From Manduca sexta (taxonomy: Eukaryota > Arthropoda > Insecta > Lepidoptera > Sphingidae): DNA of 64,000 bases. Where the stretch lies: NCBI RefSeq assembly GCF_014839805.1, contig NC_051118.1, positions 5,386,391 to 5,450,390 of the forward strand, written 5' to 3'. The position numbers and the translations under genes were made by a program. The notes under the pieces are model-generated. The model did not search any database and was not told the DNA's origin. It saw nothing but the letters and a program-made list of their open reading frames with translations. This document shows, piece by piece, positions 1 through 14,600 of the stretch (its first letter is position 1; each line of letters begins with the position of its first letter).

Positions 1-55
1 AAAAATTGGGTCCCGATGTCCAATCTATAACTATACAGCGTAATGTTTGTTACAG

Positions 56-3000
56 ACATATTCTCCCAGCTGTCGGACGGAAACGGTCACCTGCTGATGA
101 AGCGGCTGTCGGACTACCTGCGCGAGGTGCTGGCCTTGCCCGCCGCGGTGTATGAGTCACCATCCTTCAACTACAACGACACGCTTGCGCTCACCATATT
201 TAACCAGGTGTGACATAATGATTTCTTATGATTACGCGAATGTTTAAATTAAACTATTTTACGGATTTTTATCGCGGTTTAAATATTTTACTTTTCTCTT
301 GACGTTTCGAAGACTTTACAGCCTTCATGGACACGGGGGGGGGGGGGCTGAGGTGTTGTCCATCCGCAACTCTGATTGTAACTCTGAATTTGCTCTAAAT
401 AAAATAGTTTAATTAACAGGTGTGACATATTTCATAATTGAATTACTCACATGCTTTTCGAGTAAATAGATGATTTCTTGGAAGAAAAGGATGATGTAAA
501 AAAAAATGTACGTGTAATGATGACATGATGGCACTTGATGGTAAGCAGAATTGGGTTCAGATAATGTCGACTAGTGAGAGATGGTAATCCCTCGCCAGTC
601 GACATAATTATGCCGGCCTGCTTGAAACCGTATTTCGGAACGCGCCTCACTAATGTGGGCCACTTTGGCGGGTTTTTCACCTATTGTTTAGTGGTAGCTC
701 TCCGGGTGTGTAAAATATGTTATTTTGGGTAATATTATTTTTATTCAAATAATTATTTTTTATTTAATCATTTATTAAAAACTGACAAGTCTTTACATAT
801 GAGCTTATATCCTATGGTCTTCACACATTTTAGCCTAGTTGCCTACAGTACACATTTATTCATTCATTTGACACTGGTCTTATTACAAAATTATAGTTTT
901 CAAACGTTTAAAATTATGTTTTAGTTGCTACTAAAAAGCATTTTGAAGTCCAAGCGGAAAAGTAATAAATTGCCATTTATTTTATTAACTTGTAAAAATT
1001 TTATATGTTATGTTTTTAGAATGGCAAGATAACCGTGAATGATTTCCTGGACACACTGATGTCGGACCCAGGACCTCCGTGTCTTGTGTGGCTGCCGTTA
1101 CTGCATCGCCTGGCGAGCGTCGAAAATGGTAATATTAGAGAATCTTTATGTTTTTATTAATTTAATTCATAAACCATGCAACCTATCCCCCTTATTCATA
1201 GACGTTTTTTATCTAACGACCAAGTAAGGCTGTGATAACAAGTCTGTTTCTCAGTGCTGACGGCATGGCAGTCTTCGCAGTGCGTAAACGTAGGGCCGTT
1301 GTGATTGGCTAATATTGAAATACAACAATAATAACCAATCACAACGGCCCTATGTCTATTATGAGAAACAGGCTTGTTATCACAGCTTTACTCCGTCCTT
1401 AGATAAAAAACGTTTATGAATAAGGGGGTAAATCTATATTTATATTACATATTACAAAAACTGATTTATTTGTCTAACCAGTCAAAGCATTCATATTATG
1501 ACACCAAACTATGAAACACAGCGAGTCTTTGAGAACTGTAGTACTTCTATCGATTATCGTATCGAAATTAATCAAATAGGAAGATAGGGATGAGTTGAAA
1601 ATATTATTTCCGTTGCTTCTTCGGTCTTGAGTTTGAGTTTTTAATTGAACGGCATTGTGACCTCACTGCACCTGATGGTAAGTGGATTGGGGTCCAATAG
1701 AATGTCGACTGCCGTGAGACTGTGCTGTTGGTTCCGGGGTGTGAGTTTATGGCGGTACAATCAATGCATAGACCGCCATCTCGTCAACATCGCCGGAACT
1801 GCAAGATGATCGATGCGTTGACACGACTTAGTGATAACAAAGCAATCACGCTAGATGGCGACAGACGATCCTGGATTACGCTTGCACAATTTGAGCAACG
1901 CGTTGCATTACCACCTCCGAATAGGAGCCGTCGGAGGAGCTGCGGCCGGTCAGGCACATTTAAATAATAAATAATAATATCAGCCCCGTATTATATACTT
2001 GCCCACTGCTGAGCACGAGCCTCCTCCACTACTGAGAGGGATTAAGCCTTAGTCCACCATGCTGGCATAGTGTGGATTGGTAGACTTCACACACCTTCGA
2101 AATTCCTATAAAGAACTTCTGAGATGTGCATGTTTCCTCACGATGTTTTCCTTCACCGTTATAGCGAACGATAAATTCACAAAGAACACACACATGATTT
2201 TAGAAAAGTCAGAGGTGTGTGCCCTTGGGATTTGTACCTGCGGACATTCGTCTCGGCAGTCACAACATCTGCCTGACGGGAATCTTCCCGTTCCATAGAG
2301 GAACGCCACCATCCGTTCCTCTACGCCGCGTTAAGTGTAGTGTGTCGCAGTGGTGCACCCGCTGGCGTGCAGCGCGTGCCGGCGCGGGTCGCTGACGGGG
2401 TTCCGGTACCGCTGCACGCGCTGCGCCAACTACACGCTGTGTCAGGACTGCTTCTGGCGCGGACGCGTCTCCGCCGCGCACACCAACGACCACGAGGTCA
2501 AGGAGTACGCCGCTTATGTGAGTACACGAGAACTAGGTACTGTTGTGAGGTAATGTTTTATGACCAAATTCAGTTATATTATAAATATTTGATTCTAAGT
2601 CATTTTCAGTTAAAATTTTAATAGTTCCTAATGATACATGAAGGGGTAGCTATGAATTATTCAATTATATGTATCACATGTCAAAACTTACCTTTTCAGT
2701 TTGAATAATCCTGAAAGATAATAGAAACTAGGTTAACCATGAATTTTTGTTCGTTTTTTTTTAACGTAAAAAGAAATATTAATAATTATCAGATTATTGA
2801 TGTTTGTGTTAGTTTTTAAATTTTATGTTTCATTGTATCATTTTTTTATGGATTTATAAACCTAGTAATATATATTATTTTCATGTGTATCATCATTTGT
2901 AAATGGATGGATGTTTATGAACCTTCCTTTATAAACGATATCGAGTTAATTATTATTTATTGAAATAAAACTTTCTTGATTTTTCCGCCACATAACTATA

Positions 3001-6000
3001 TGCTGCAGTTCACGAAACGTAGAAATGAAATTAATCAAGTAGCGATGTGTAAGTGAGTAGTGAGTAGTGAGTGGTGAGTGGTGCGCGCGTGTTGCAGAAG
3101 TCGCCGTCGAAGCAGATCGGCGCGACGCTGCGCAAGTCGTTCCGCTGCGTGCCGGAGCGCGGGCGCGCGCCGCTGCCGCGCTACCCCGACCAACCCGAGC
3201 GCACGCTCAACCTCAGCCACATCGTGTGCGTTACACAAAATACTATTCATTCTTCTCGTCTTCTATTTATTCCTCAATATTCTCTTTCCTACTCTTTCTA
3301 CTTCTCTTTCCTTTCTTCTTTGCTGCTTTTTTTTTCTTGGCCTTGGTACACTCAATTTTTAATAATATTCCTCAAAACAAATCTTTGCCTTCTTCTTTGC
3401 TACTTATTTTCCTTGCCCTTATTCTGCTCAATTTTCAATCAAGTTGCAAAAAAAAATGATTTTGCCACCGAATGCCTTACTTCAACATCCATGAATATTT
3501 AATCCCAAATGAAACTGTTATCTAATATAATAACCTATGTATTTATTGATAACAGACCTCCATCTCCGGTGCCAGCGCACAACGGCTTCCCGGAGTACGT
3601 CGGCGGGTACGTGAACACAGGATCCCTAGACTCGCGCTCCTCTAGATCAACTCACCGAAGTAAGTCGTCTTAAGAACAGACCTTTACCACAAAAAAAATA
3701 ATAATTTAATTTATTAATAAGAATTATTTGGTGTTATACTACACGCAAAATATATGATTTAAAAAAATACTAATATGTAATAAACGGTTTGTGTTAACCT
3801 ATTTACGACCTGAAATTAGTCACAAATCATCGTCACACTTATTTTTGTGGGATACTGAAGGAATACTACAAAAAGAATCAAATGAATTCAAGCCGGTGAT
3901 CGACTGATTTAAGTTTCCATTTCAGTAGTAAAATATGATATTGGTTGTACACATAGCGAAATCAATTTACACAAAATGCATAAATTCAATCGTCTTGAAG
4001 TTAGTCACGAACGGATTAGTTTTTTTTTGCTAATTATTACAATAGACACGAAGAAAACAGCGGGTAAAGTGGCTAATTTCACTCCGTTAAACTATTTATA
4101 ATAATTTTATGTTTTATTTTGTTCAATGTTTTTAATATGTTTATGATTGTTTTGTTTTTTGTTTTATACTTAATTGTTTTTTTTTTTTTATTTTAAATTA
4201 ATGATAGTTACCCCACATTGTCGCATTGGAATAGTTCTGTAATGACTGTGTGTGAGAAAAATAAATAAATAAATTTAGCGTGCTATGCTATGAATTGTTT
4301 ATCAGGTATAGCAGAACACCTGTCTCGGGGGGTGGACGACGAACATCGCCTGATCGCGCGATACGCGGCGAGACTCGCGCAGGAAAATAGGACGATGGTG
4401 AGTCTGAATTGTATATAATTAATCTCAAGTTGAAGCCGCCATAATACCTTTTGATTTTATTAACTAGTGATATTTTACCCAACTAAAACGAATGTTAGTT
4501 ATGAAGTAGTATCGAAGCAATGTATAGGGAACGAATAATTTAGACTTTATCTAAATAATTAGATATTCTCATGTACTTGACCTATCATAAGTGCGACTAT
4601 GTTCGCCTACGTGATAAAGCATTTTATTTTATGTCTAGTCTTTTGTATAGATAATAAGCAGTTATAATCAAGTGATTTGGTAGATTGTTTACATCTAATG
4701 ATGATTTTTTTTTTGTTGCAGCCACGCGCCGGCCGGTCTGCCTCTTTAACTCCAGAACTAGTGAGTAACGTTTGTAACATTAAACTTATGTCAAAGATAG
4801 TGCAATTGCGTAAATGTTAAAAAAATCCGAATTGATGTCTATATATAATAAAATTGTAACAATCCGATGTCTGTACATTATGTATATTGAAGAAAAACTA
4901 TTATTGAAGTCATTATTAAAGCAACAGAAGCCAAAACAAGAGTTATTAGTTTTTTTTCTGTCTATGTCTATGTTTGTACACGCATCATGCAAAAGCTACT
5001 GCATGGAATTCAATGCAGTTTTTACCGATGTATTGCTAGAGGTCTAACTTAAAATATAGGCTCAATTTTTCCGAGATAATGATCTATAAAGTGGGAGTCT
5101 TATCCCGTTTTTATTTTTGCAAAGTAAACGGCGACATTTGCAGTTTTAAGTCGTCACTGATTTTTTTGTCACCCTGTATTTGCCCATTTTAGTTATGTAG
5201 TATTGCACTATCCCCGAAGATTTGTAACTAAGTTAATTTTTAAAAATTAATAATGTAATGGTGTTAAAATATAACTGTTTTACAGATTTTATCGCGGTTT
5301 TTTTTATATTATAATTTACTCCCGACGTTTCGAAGACTTTTCAGACTTCCTGATCACGGGGCGGACTGAACGACTGACTGACGCAGTCCGTCGAAACGTC
5401 GGTAGAAAATTATAATATAAAAAAAAGCGATAAAATCCGATTTTTTTTAATTTTAATGTCTTAACATTCGCGCTAAAATCATTATCACCTAAACCAATTA
5501 ACGTAAACAATGGCTATTCGTGTGCAGGGCCGCTCGTCGTCCGAGGGGTCGGAGGTGGACGCGGCGAGGCAGCAGCGAGAGCTCATCTCCCAGCTCGAGG
5601 CCAAGAACCGGGAGATCATGAGGGAGATAGCGCGACTCAGGTATTTACACGATTTTTAGTCTTATCGTGACCATAATAATTTGCATTATCGGCTATTTTA
5701 GGCTTTGTGTTTCTTTTACGCCATAGAATTTAAATTTTAATATTAATAAATTTATCTAACGTCTATTCATAAAATTTTGACCTCCAGGCGCCAACAAGAA
5801 GCGGAAGCCAGCGCGGGGGCAAGCAGTTCAGGGTCGGCGCCGCCTCTGGTGTCGGAGCTGAGGGCCCTGAGGCAGAGGAAGGACGAGTTGGAGGGTCACC
5901 TGTCCTCGCTGCAGGAGTCGCGCAAGCATCTCATGCAGCAGCTCGAGGGACTCATGAGGATGCTGAAGGTGGGTGCGGTATATTTTAGCTTCCTAGAGTG

Positions 6001-9000
6001 TAGTCGCTGTTGTGTTCCGGTTTGAAGGACATTGTCACCAGTGAAACTACTGGACATAATAAGACTTAAACATCTCATGTCTCAGGATGGCGAGCGCAGT
6101 GGAATACCAAACAATACTTTGTAATTCAAGGTGTTGGATGGTATTTCTACTGTTTCTGCGCGGTCGTATCGCTTACCATCAGGCGAACGGCAAGCTCGTA
6201 TCGTCACCCAAAGCAATAAAAAAAGGAAAATAACTAGTTTCCACTAGGTTCGTGGGATCGAATCTCATTAATTCGCTTGCTACACATTTACTATGACATT
6301 GTGGACATATATCTAAGTTTAGACTAGCAAATTCTATTAGCAATTTATTGCACAAGATCTTCCAGATGCATTTATACTAGTTTCAATATTCCAGTAATCC
6401 TATACACATACGACTCGCAGCAAGTCCTGCTAGCTGGAAGCTTAATTGACAGTGAGCTTGCCACACCGTAAGAATCGCTTACGGAAGATAACTTCTGCAA
6501 GTTTCTTGCTTATTAAAACCCTCTTTTAGAAAACGTCGACACGTCTCACGACACATGGAATAAAAATAGGATTCGTTTAGTCGCGTTTCGATCCTGCACT
6601 AATCGATATCAGCTTCTAAGATGTGTTAAAATCGCGAACGCGTTGCGCACGCGCCGCCCGCGTGCGAGGACTACAACAGTTCGTGTTTTTTTTTAGATGG
6701 GTCGTATTGGGCACGTGTAGTACACATTACTGTATTTTCTTTTTAGAGAAGGAATAAAAAAGTGAATGCACGTGAAATTTAGTATTCTTTAGTAAATTGG
6801 GTATACTGTAAACTCAAAATGAATTAGTTGAAATATAATATTGACGAATTAAAGAATTTTGCGCCTCTCCACGTCCGTTCAATTTACCCTAAGGAATTAG
6901 TTATATTAATTAAAATATTTATCTAAACAACATATAATATTTATTAGAACAATTTCAAGTTAACAAAAACGGCACGTATTTAGTTGATTCGCCACTTTGC
7001 ACCATGTGTCATTTCCTGTAATAAAGAATATGTACACAATATTAACTTCTCAAATATTTATTTGAATATTATCACATTTAACTAAGTACATTTTATGTGT
7101 GAAAATCCACAGGATAGATACTAATGTTTTGCCTACTTTAACAACTTGAAGACAATAATAGAGCATGCATAATTTATTAATTAATAAATACTATTACAAA
7201 ATTACGAATTCCTTGCCTTCTTTACATAATAATAATAATAATAAATAAGTATATTTTATTAATTAATAAATGCACAATTGACGAATTCATTAACAATTTG
7301 ACACATAACAATAATAATAAATACGTATTATAGGCCGTTTTATTATTTTTCGCGGAGAAAGAAGACATTATCGCTACTACCTCTGGGAAGAGGGGGACGG
7401 GGGTGGATGGGCCAGCTGCTCGGCGAACCGAAGATTGAGTAATGAGTATAGCTGTTCTAATGTCTCAACAGCGCACCAATATTCTTCTGTGTTATAATAT
7501 TCTGGGTAGTCTTACTACTATCTATGTTATTTGACAAGCAAACCAGGGATTTGTTAGTTTTATCATTGACTAATTTTTTCCCGCGACTCCGGCCCCGTGA
7601 AGGTTTTTCCGGGATCAAAGTCCCGCTTTATATTTTCCCGGGATGAGTATAGCAGAGTAGTAACCTATAGGAGTAATGTAGCTACGTATAAGTGAAAGTA
7701 TTTTCAAAATCGTAATCATAAAATCAAGCGTTACATTTTTATAATATTAGTACAGTTATCTTAAAAATAAAAGAGATAAGAAATATATAATTTAAATTTC
7801 AGTAACTTTGCACAATAACCCTCTCAGGAATCATGAAATTAGATCTTAAATTCTCTAAAATATACTCCTAGTACTTAACTATTTATTTATTTACCTCAGA
7901 GGAGTCATATTCGTATTCTTGCGAGTGTGGTCCCATCTCGGTTAATGAAATGCACTGGGACAAACCAGCTGCAGCTGCCATTATGCAAGCCATTATTTGG
8001 CCGTTTTGCACGAGCAAATCCTCTGAAACAATTAAACTTTATTACTTCTATAATACAATAATCAGACTACCGAGACAAATGTCTGTAGATCCCAAACCCG
8101 TGGACACGAACCTCTGACTTTTCTAAAGTTATGTGTATTTGTGAATTATCGCTTGCTTTAACGGTAAAGGAAAACATCGTGAGAAAACCTGCATATCTGA
8201 AAAGTTCTTTATAGAAATGTTGATGGTATGTGAAGTGTACCAATCGGCACTAGGCCAGCGTGGTGGACTAAGGCCTAATCCCTCTCAGTATTAGAGGAAG
8301 CCCGTGCAGCAGCAGTGGGCCAGTATGTAATTCAGGGCTAATATTATTATTTATTATAATATTAGCCCTGAAAGCCAACACTTTTGAGGTCATACTCAAG
8401 ACGCCTTCTGCAATCACAGAAGCTAAAAAAAAAACAAAATTAATGGGAATGACATATCGCTGACTCGCTATAACAAGTTTCTATGTTAATTCTTATTATT
8501 ATTGCAATAATAAAAGACCATAATTCATAGTTCCTCCGCTATTTATCTTAGGGGATTATTATAAATTTTCACTAAAATACTTAGTATGATGTTTTATATT
8601 ATACTAGCTATTGCTCGCGGCGTCGGCCTTCTCACATACCGCTTCTTACATACCTGCGGTGATTGCCTCCGTAGGTCCCTTCGCAGACAGTTGGGTAGTT
8701 TTGAGACACGAAACGAGTTCTGACAAGACTTTTACGACACAAATTAAGTCTACTCCCTTCAGGTTATCAGGAACTGGTATCAATTCGTGCGTTTCAGAAC
8801 TGGACTCCTCAGAATTGTCCACGTGGAAATATCCACGGTTCGTAAGTTCTCGGTTTTTGGAGTCACTTGAAGGTTTTTCTGGAGGTTTTTGTACTGTTCC
8901 AATTTTAACGTCGTTTATGTTTTTCCTGGAGTCGATTTTCGCTGGAATTATTTTCGGTTCCGTTTTTGGTAATGATAAAACGGTTTGTAATAATATGGTA

Positions 9001-11560
9001 ATGATAAATGCGATGTAGAAATTCATTTTGAATTTATAGAATAACCTTTCAAACACCTTTATTTAAATGAAGTTTAAACTTAAGTTGATGCAGTTTGCAA
9101 ATGCTGAAGATATGATTTGTTGCGTTTTTATATAGAATGAATGTTTTGTTATGATGGAAAATACTTTGAATATTTGCAGAAAGAACGTAATAAAAATAAA
9201 TTACCATTAGTTATTTATTTCATAGTTGATAGTTGCGTTATTTATGATTTTATACCTGAGATTTTTCTACACTAGTTAAAACTATATATCCCATACATAA
9301 TAAAAGATTATATGGCAATGATATCTTCGCAATAAGTTTGTTGCTTAGATATATCATTACCATACATTGCTATTAGCGTTAACGATTGTAAAAATACATC
9401 TTGTCTACATCTCCTGATACTAGATTTTGTATAAGGTTCTATCATTGGAAATATTGGTATTTCATAAATGTGTTTAGTTGGTTCGATATTGAATTATATT
9501 ATTTTAGGACCGTGGCGCTGTTATCGAGATCTTAAAAGTTATAACATAATTTACATAAATACAGGCTTTGTAGAGAGCGGTTTATGATAGGATTACACCT
9601 GCTGGGCCTATTAAGAAAGAAAGAAGTTTATTGTTGGTACAAAGATAAATAATGAAAAACACAAAATACTACTAACATAAATAATTATTGCACTAACAAG
9701 GAGGTTAATATTATTAGTTTAATATAACTTTTTATACGTATCTTAGTAGTAATAGTACTATAGTAAGGCTAGGTAGGTAATCAGCCTTAATATACAATGA
9801 AACGTTTGCACTTGTTCCAGACGCAGCAATCGTCGCCTCGTTCCACCCCGAACTCGTCTCCACGGTCGACGAAGAGTCCTCCGCTGCCGGGTGCGCAGCC
9901 GCAACCCTCCGCGCCGGAGAGGTAATGTTGCTGTCTACATCATTGATTCCCAAAGTGGTCCAGATGGACCCCTGGGGTCCACGGGAGACTAGACGGGGTC
10001 TACGTTGGCGTGATAAAAAAATGGATGGTCCACAATTAGTAAGCGGGAGTCCACGAAAATGTATCTGGTTTGATAGTAAATTACTAAATGTTGGCTTGAC
10101 TTCATCTATCAACGTAGGCAGATAATATTGATAGGGGTCGTAAGAGGCACGGTGACCTCAACATAATCCTTCGCAATGGCTGGGTGGCAGTTGTAATGCA
10201 CTTTCCCTGCGAAACCTAAAAACAGAAAAAAGATCCACCGGAACCAGCAAATTATGAAAGGGGTTAATGAAAAAAAACAATTAGGAACCTCTGGTCTATA
10301 TACTCTGGTGTACTACTTATTATTAGATTAGATAGATTTCGGAATCCCGCGCCTTTTTGCAGTCTCGCAAGTTGCGGGATTATCGGTGTGGGATTCCGAA
10401 ATATTGAACATTTTTCTGTCCTGCAAATACTGAAATTGAAGATAGACTATGGGCATGAAACTCATATATATATGCCTCTGTGTGTGGATGCGGAATATCT
10501 TTTTCATTTAATTTGTTATTAAATCATTGGTCTACACATAATCGTCAGGATTCTTTCGTGTTCCCTTGGTTTACCGCCATAATATATTAATATGTAATCA
10601 TGTATATAGGTAATTTAATAATAATATCAGCCCTGTATTATATACTTGCCCACTGCTGAGCACGAGCCTCCTCTACTACTGAGAGGGTTTAGACCTTAGT
10701 CCACCACGCTGGCCTAGTGCGGATTGGTAGACTTCACACACCTTCGAAATTCCTATAGAGAACTTCTCAGATGTGCAGGTTTCCTCACGATGTTTTCCTT
10801 CACTGTTAAAACGAACGATAAATTCACAACGAATACACACATGATTTTAGAAAAGTCAGAGGTGTGTGCCCTTGGGATTTGAACCTCCGGACATTCGTCT
10901 TGGCAGTCCGTTCCACACCCAACTAGGCTATCGCCGCTTTTTTAATTTGATATCTAATATAAAATGTCTTTAGTTATATAAGCGACTTTATTAAAATAAT
11001 AATTAAATATTATCATGTATCTTGACTTATATTTGCAAGTATGTCCACCTACGTGATGAATATATCATTTTGTTATGTTGGTACAGAGAGCCGCCCCGCG
11101 GCACGGTCCGCAGCGCGCCGCAGACACCGTCCCTCGGCGAACGAGAACGGATCGACATGACGCACAGCCTTGGTAATATACCACATCACATTCTGCAGTA
11201 GAATAAAAAAAATATATTGACTTATAATAAGGAACAAAGACTTTGTGATAAAATCTATGCTAATGTATAAAACTGAAGAGTTTGAACGAAAACGCGCTCC
11301 TTCAGAAACTGCTGAACCCATTTTGATTTTTTGTCACTAATATGAAGCGACATTTCTTCTAAGTGCTATAGGCTATTTTTTATCCCAGGAAAACTTTTCC
11401 AAGCAAGCGGAGCCGCAGGCAAAATCTAGTATAGGTTATTTGATTAAGAAGAGTTTAAAACTCAGCAATATATGAGTGGTTGGTCGTAGGTTTTTCGGTC
11501 AGAGTCCACAAGAATCATATTACACGTGTTAAAAGGCATAAAAAATCATTAATCGTAAAG

Positions 11561-11652
<92 letters not shown>

Positions 11653-14600
11653 CTATAGTATATTATTACTTTCTCAACACTCCGAGCAGTTAAATAAACA
11701 TTAGATATATTAAATACATTTTCTGCAAGCTGGTTCAAGATATAACTATATAAAGGGTGTTTCATAATCCATTGATTCTTCCTCAGGAGCAATGGAAGGC
11801 ATGACGAATGACACAAGAAGTTTTCATCAAAACCAACGACCCACAACGAGTGAGTTAATTATTTAACACCTATAGTTTTAAATTGTGGTTTTACGTGCGA
11901 AATTAATAAACACACCCTTTGTTATCCCCAATTCCTCCCCACATTCCCCTACCTCCCCTTCTCCCGTATACCCGTGTTGTCGTTAAGCCGAGGGAACCCT
12001 TTCGCAAGATTCCCCCGGTGTTAACATGGGTACATAAAAAGCCCTTCGTCATCTCCTGATCGACTCCCAATACATACCAAAGTAAACTTTTCCGATCGGT
12101 CTATTTGCGGTGATCGATGGAATATATTGTTTAGGACCCTTGTTTATATTAGTAAATAATGTATCGACTACTTCATTGATGTAGGGTCCTTTTATTTTAA
12201 TAAAAAAACAACGTCTAGGTTGCGTAGTTATATTGCGTGCGCAGTACAATTACACTTTATTGTCCCAAATTCGAATCCTGACTCGAGAATATTACTTATA
12301 TGGTGTTTTTCTGCTATATATCAACCCGAAGTCCGAAATTCATATCCCATATGGCCACAGACTCGCCCCCATATCATATCACGGGATGGAATACAAATGG
12401 CAAAAATTGGGTGTCCTAATTGCAAACCTCTTTACCCCTTTGGAGATAAAAGGTGTGATGTGAGTTTGTTTTGTCATTAAATATTTGTATTTGTTCCTAG
12501 TGGGCATAGACAACCGCAGCCTGCGAAGCGACCTCCTCTACGCCGCAGATTCCGTCACCAACGCCATGTCGACGCTAGTCAGAGAGCTTAATTCAGGTTT
12601 GTACACTCTCCACTTGTCTATGGTAACTTCAAGCCTCCACGGAGTATAGTACAACGAACTTGACCATCGAGAATAGTTGCCGAAGATTTTTTACAATTTT
12701 GGCATGTTTCTATATAAATAGATAGAGTGAAGTGCATTGGGCATGATTTAATGTTTTCTTTTTATTAAATTCTTCATGTTTCATTGTACGGCCCGGTACC
12801 ATTTTGGATTTACGTTTGTCTCTTTCAGTTTATATTAGGAGACGAAAGTTATGAGTATTAGATGTATAGTAATTTAAAAATAAAAAAAGTCTCATTTGTT
12901 AAATGCACTGCATGTTCCGGATTCTATGACGTCACCAGTGGACTCGACGGTGGTTTATAACGCCTGATTCACATTATAATTTTGTGACTAAATCTGTGTC
13001 TATTTTAGTTTCAATGGATACAAAATACTAATATAAGTGCCTCATTTAAAATCGCAGTTTCTAATACTGCTTACGATTGTGTCAAACTATAAAATCAATT
13101 CAATCTATAATATACACGTGCAAGAATTAAAAATGTGTTCAAAACACAGTTGTATAATCTTAAAAAACGATTATTTTTTACCGCTATATAATTTCTAATA
13201 ATTATGCAATCATTTAAGAATCGAAGTCTAGTTTTTATTTTTATCGATTAAAAATAAATTTTGATCCCTCGTTTTTGCAACACCATGTATAAACATAACC
13301 TCCAAGTGATTGTATTGTGAATCAGGCGTCATATATGTTTAATGCGAATCGCCCCCCATGCATCGTCCTGAGTCTATGTATGTAGATGTTTCACTATGGT
13401 AAATATTTTGCAGAGGGGTCCGACACTGAAGATACCGTTAAAGGCGAGACAAGGAAACCGAGAGGTAAGACTTAGTTTTGTTCTTTTTTTTTTATCGGGT
13501 GATTAGGCATCGACTTTTTAGGGTCGTATCTTGTAGATTATTTGGGGCACTGTAAATGGATTTTGTTTAAATTACATAACATCAAAACAACACAGACCTC
13601 TCTATCTCCGAAGGGACAGATAGAGGTTCAACCAGAGCATCCACTTGAGTGTCAAGTGTGTTTCTAGTCTATCGCCATATCGGGCACACAACACAAATTA
13701 ACAACAAAAGTATTAATTTTAATATAAATGTATCGCCTGATAACCCTGGAAAGAATATCTAACCATTTTACACAAAAGTCATGTTTCATTTAGTTTCGCT
13801 AACCAATAGTTATGATCAGGTAGGTACACTTAAATATTTTTTACTTGATTAACGATCGCGTTGTTTACAAACACCAAAATCATAAGAAAACTATCAAATG
13901 GCTTTATAATCCTGATATTAGGAAATATTTGTCAATATAATATTTAATATTTATTGATATTATGTAAATACCTGCATTTTACTATTATTTTATTATACTT
14001 TAATAAAAACATTCCACTTATGTATAGTATGTACCAATCATGATAATAAATAAATACCATGTAGTATTTTTCTATGTTATCTATTTAAAATGTTTAATAT
14101 TTTGCACGTCATTGGCATGTTATCTGTGTATGTTTTTATGTATTTTTCATGTAACGTAAGTAGTTTAATATTTCTTTATGTATAGGGAACCGTTCCCGTT
14201 GACATAATGTCGAGTTAGATAGCCATATATATAAAAAAAAAATACTCTAAAAGCGTATATTTAATTTTTATATAAAAAAAAAAATTTTTGGAAATAAGTT
14301 TGCTTTCTATGATTTTTTTTAAGTATTTCGAATGTAAAACATTTTTTTGATTGGTGATTTGTCGGCTCTAACTGAATAAGTCATTGGGCTTAATATAAAT
14401 ATATTGTTATCCAAAGTAAATAATGATGAAAAAAATCTTTTAAGTCGCCTAAAATGCTAAGCGACTGCAGATAAGCAAGTTTTATTTATTCGATTTAGAA
14501 ATATTTTAACAAAGCCACATATGCTGCTCAACAAGAAAATTATCGATGCTACAAAGATGCCATATATCATTAAAAAAAAAAACATATCGTACAACAGCCT

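Larger units (their letters stand above)
208..1019 (+). other. Dystrobrevin intron with repeat fragments
   Basis: No coding signal. It holds a half copy of a fold-back repeat (about 261-348) that ends in a G-run, and a SINE-like fragment on the minus strand (about 505-690) related to copies at 20650 and 36230. The rest is AT-rich. Confidence 0.6.
5969..9820 (+). other. Largest dystrobrevin intron in the window
   Basis: Contains a repeat tail (5999-6228), about 1.1 kb of AT-rich DNA with no signal (6230-7330), a minus-strand orphan gene (7895-9026, with a possible third exon near 7486), an inverted R1 repeat (8051-8350) inside that gene's intron, and a LINE tail (9605-9712). Confidence 0.7.

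Noticed and set aside
3067..3502. Three overlapping plus-strand frames around 3.1-3.5 kb
   Set aside because: Their first parts are other frames of dystrobrevin exon 4 and their ends are a pyrimidine-rich intron tract.
8611..9018. Plus-strand 135-codon open frame
   Set aside because: It is the complementary shadow of exon 1 of the minus-strand orphan gene, which has the promoter, signal peptide and splice sites.
11480..11846. Open frames with long YIYIYI runs on both strands
   Set aside because: They are translations of an (AT)n microsatellite and carry no protein signal.
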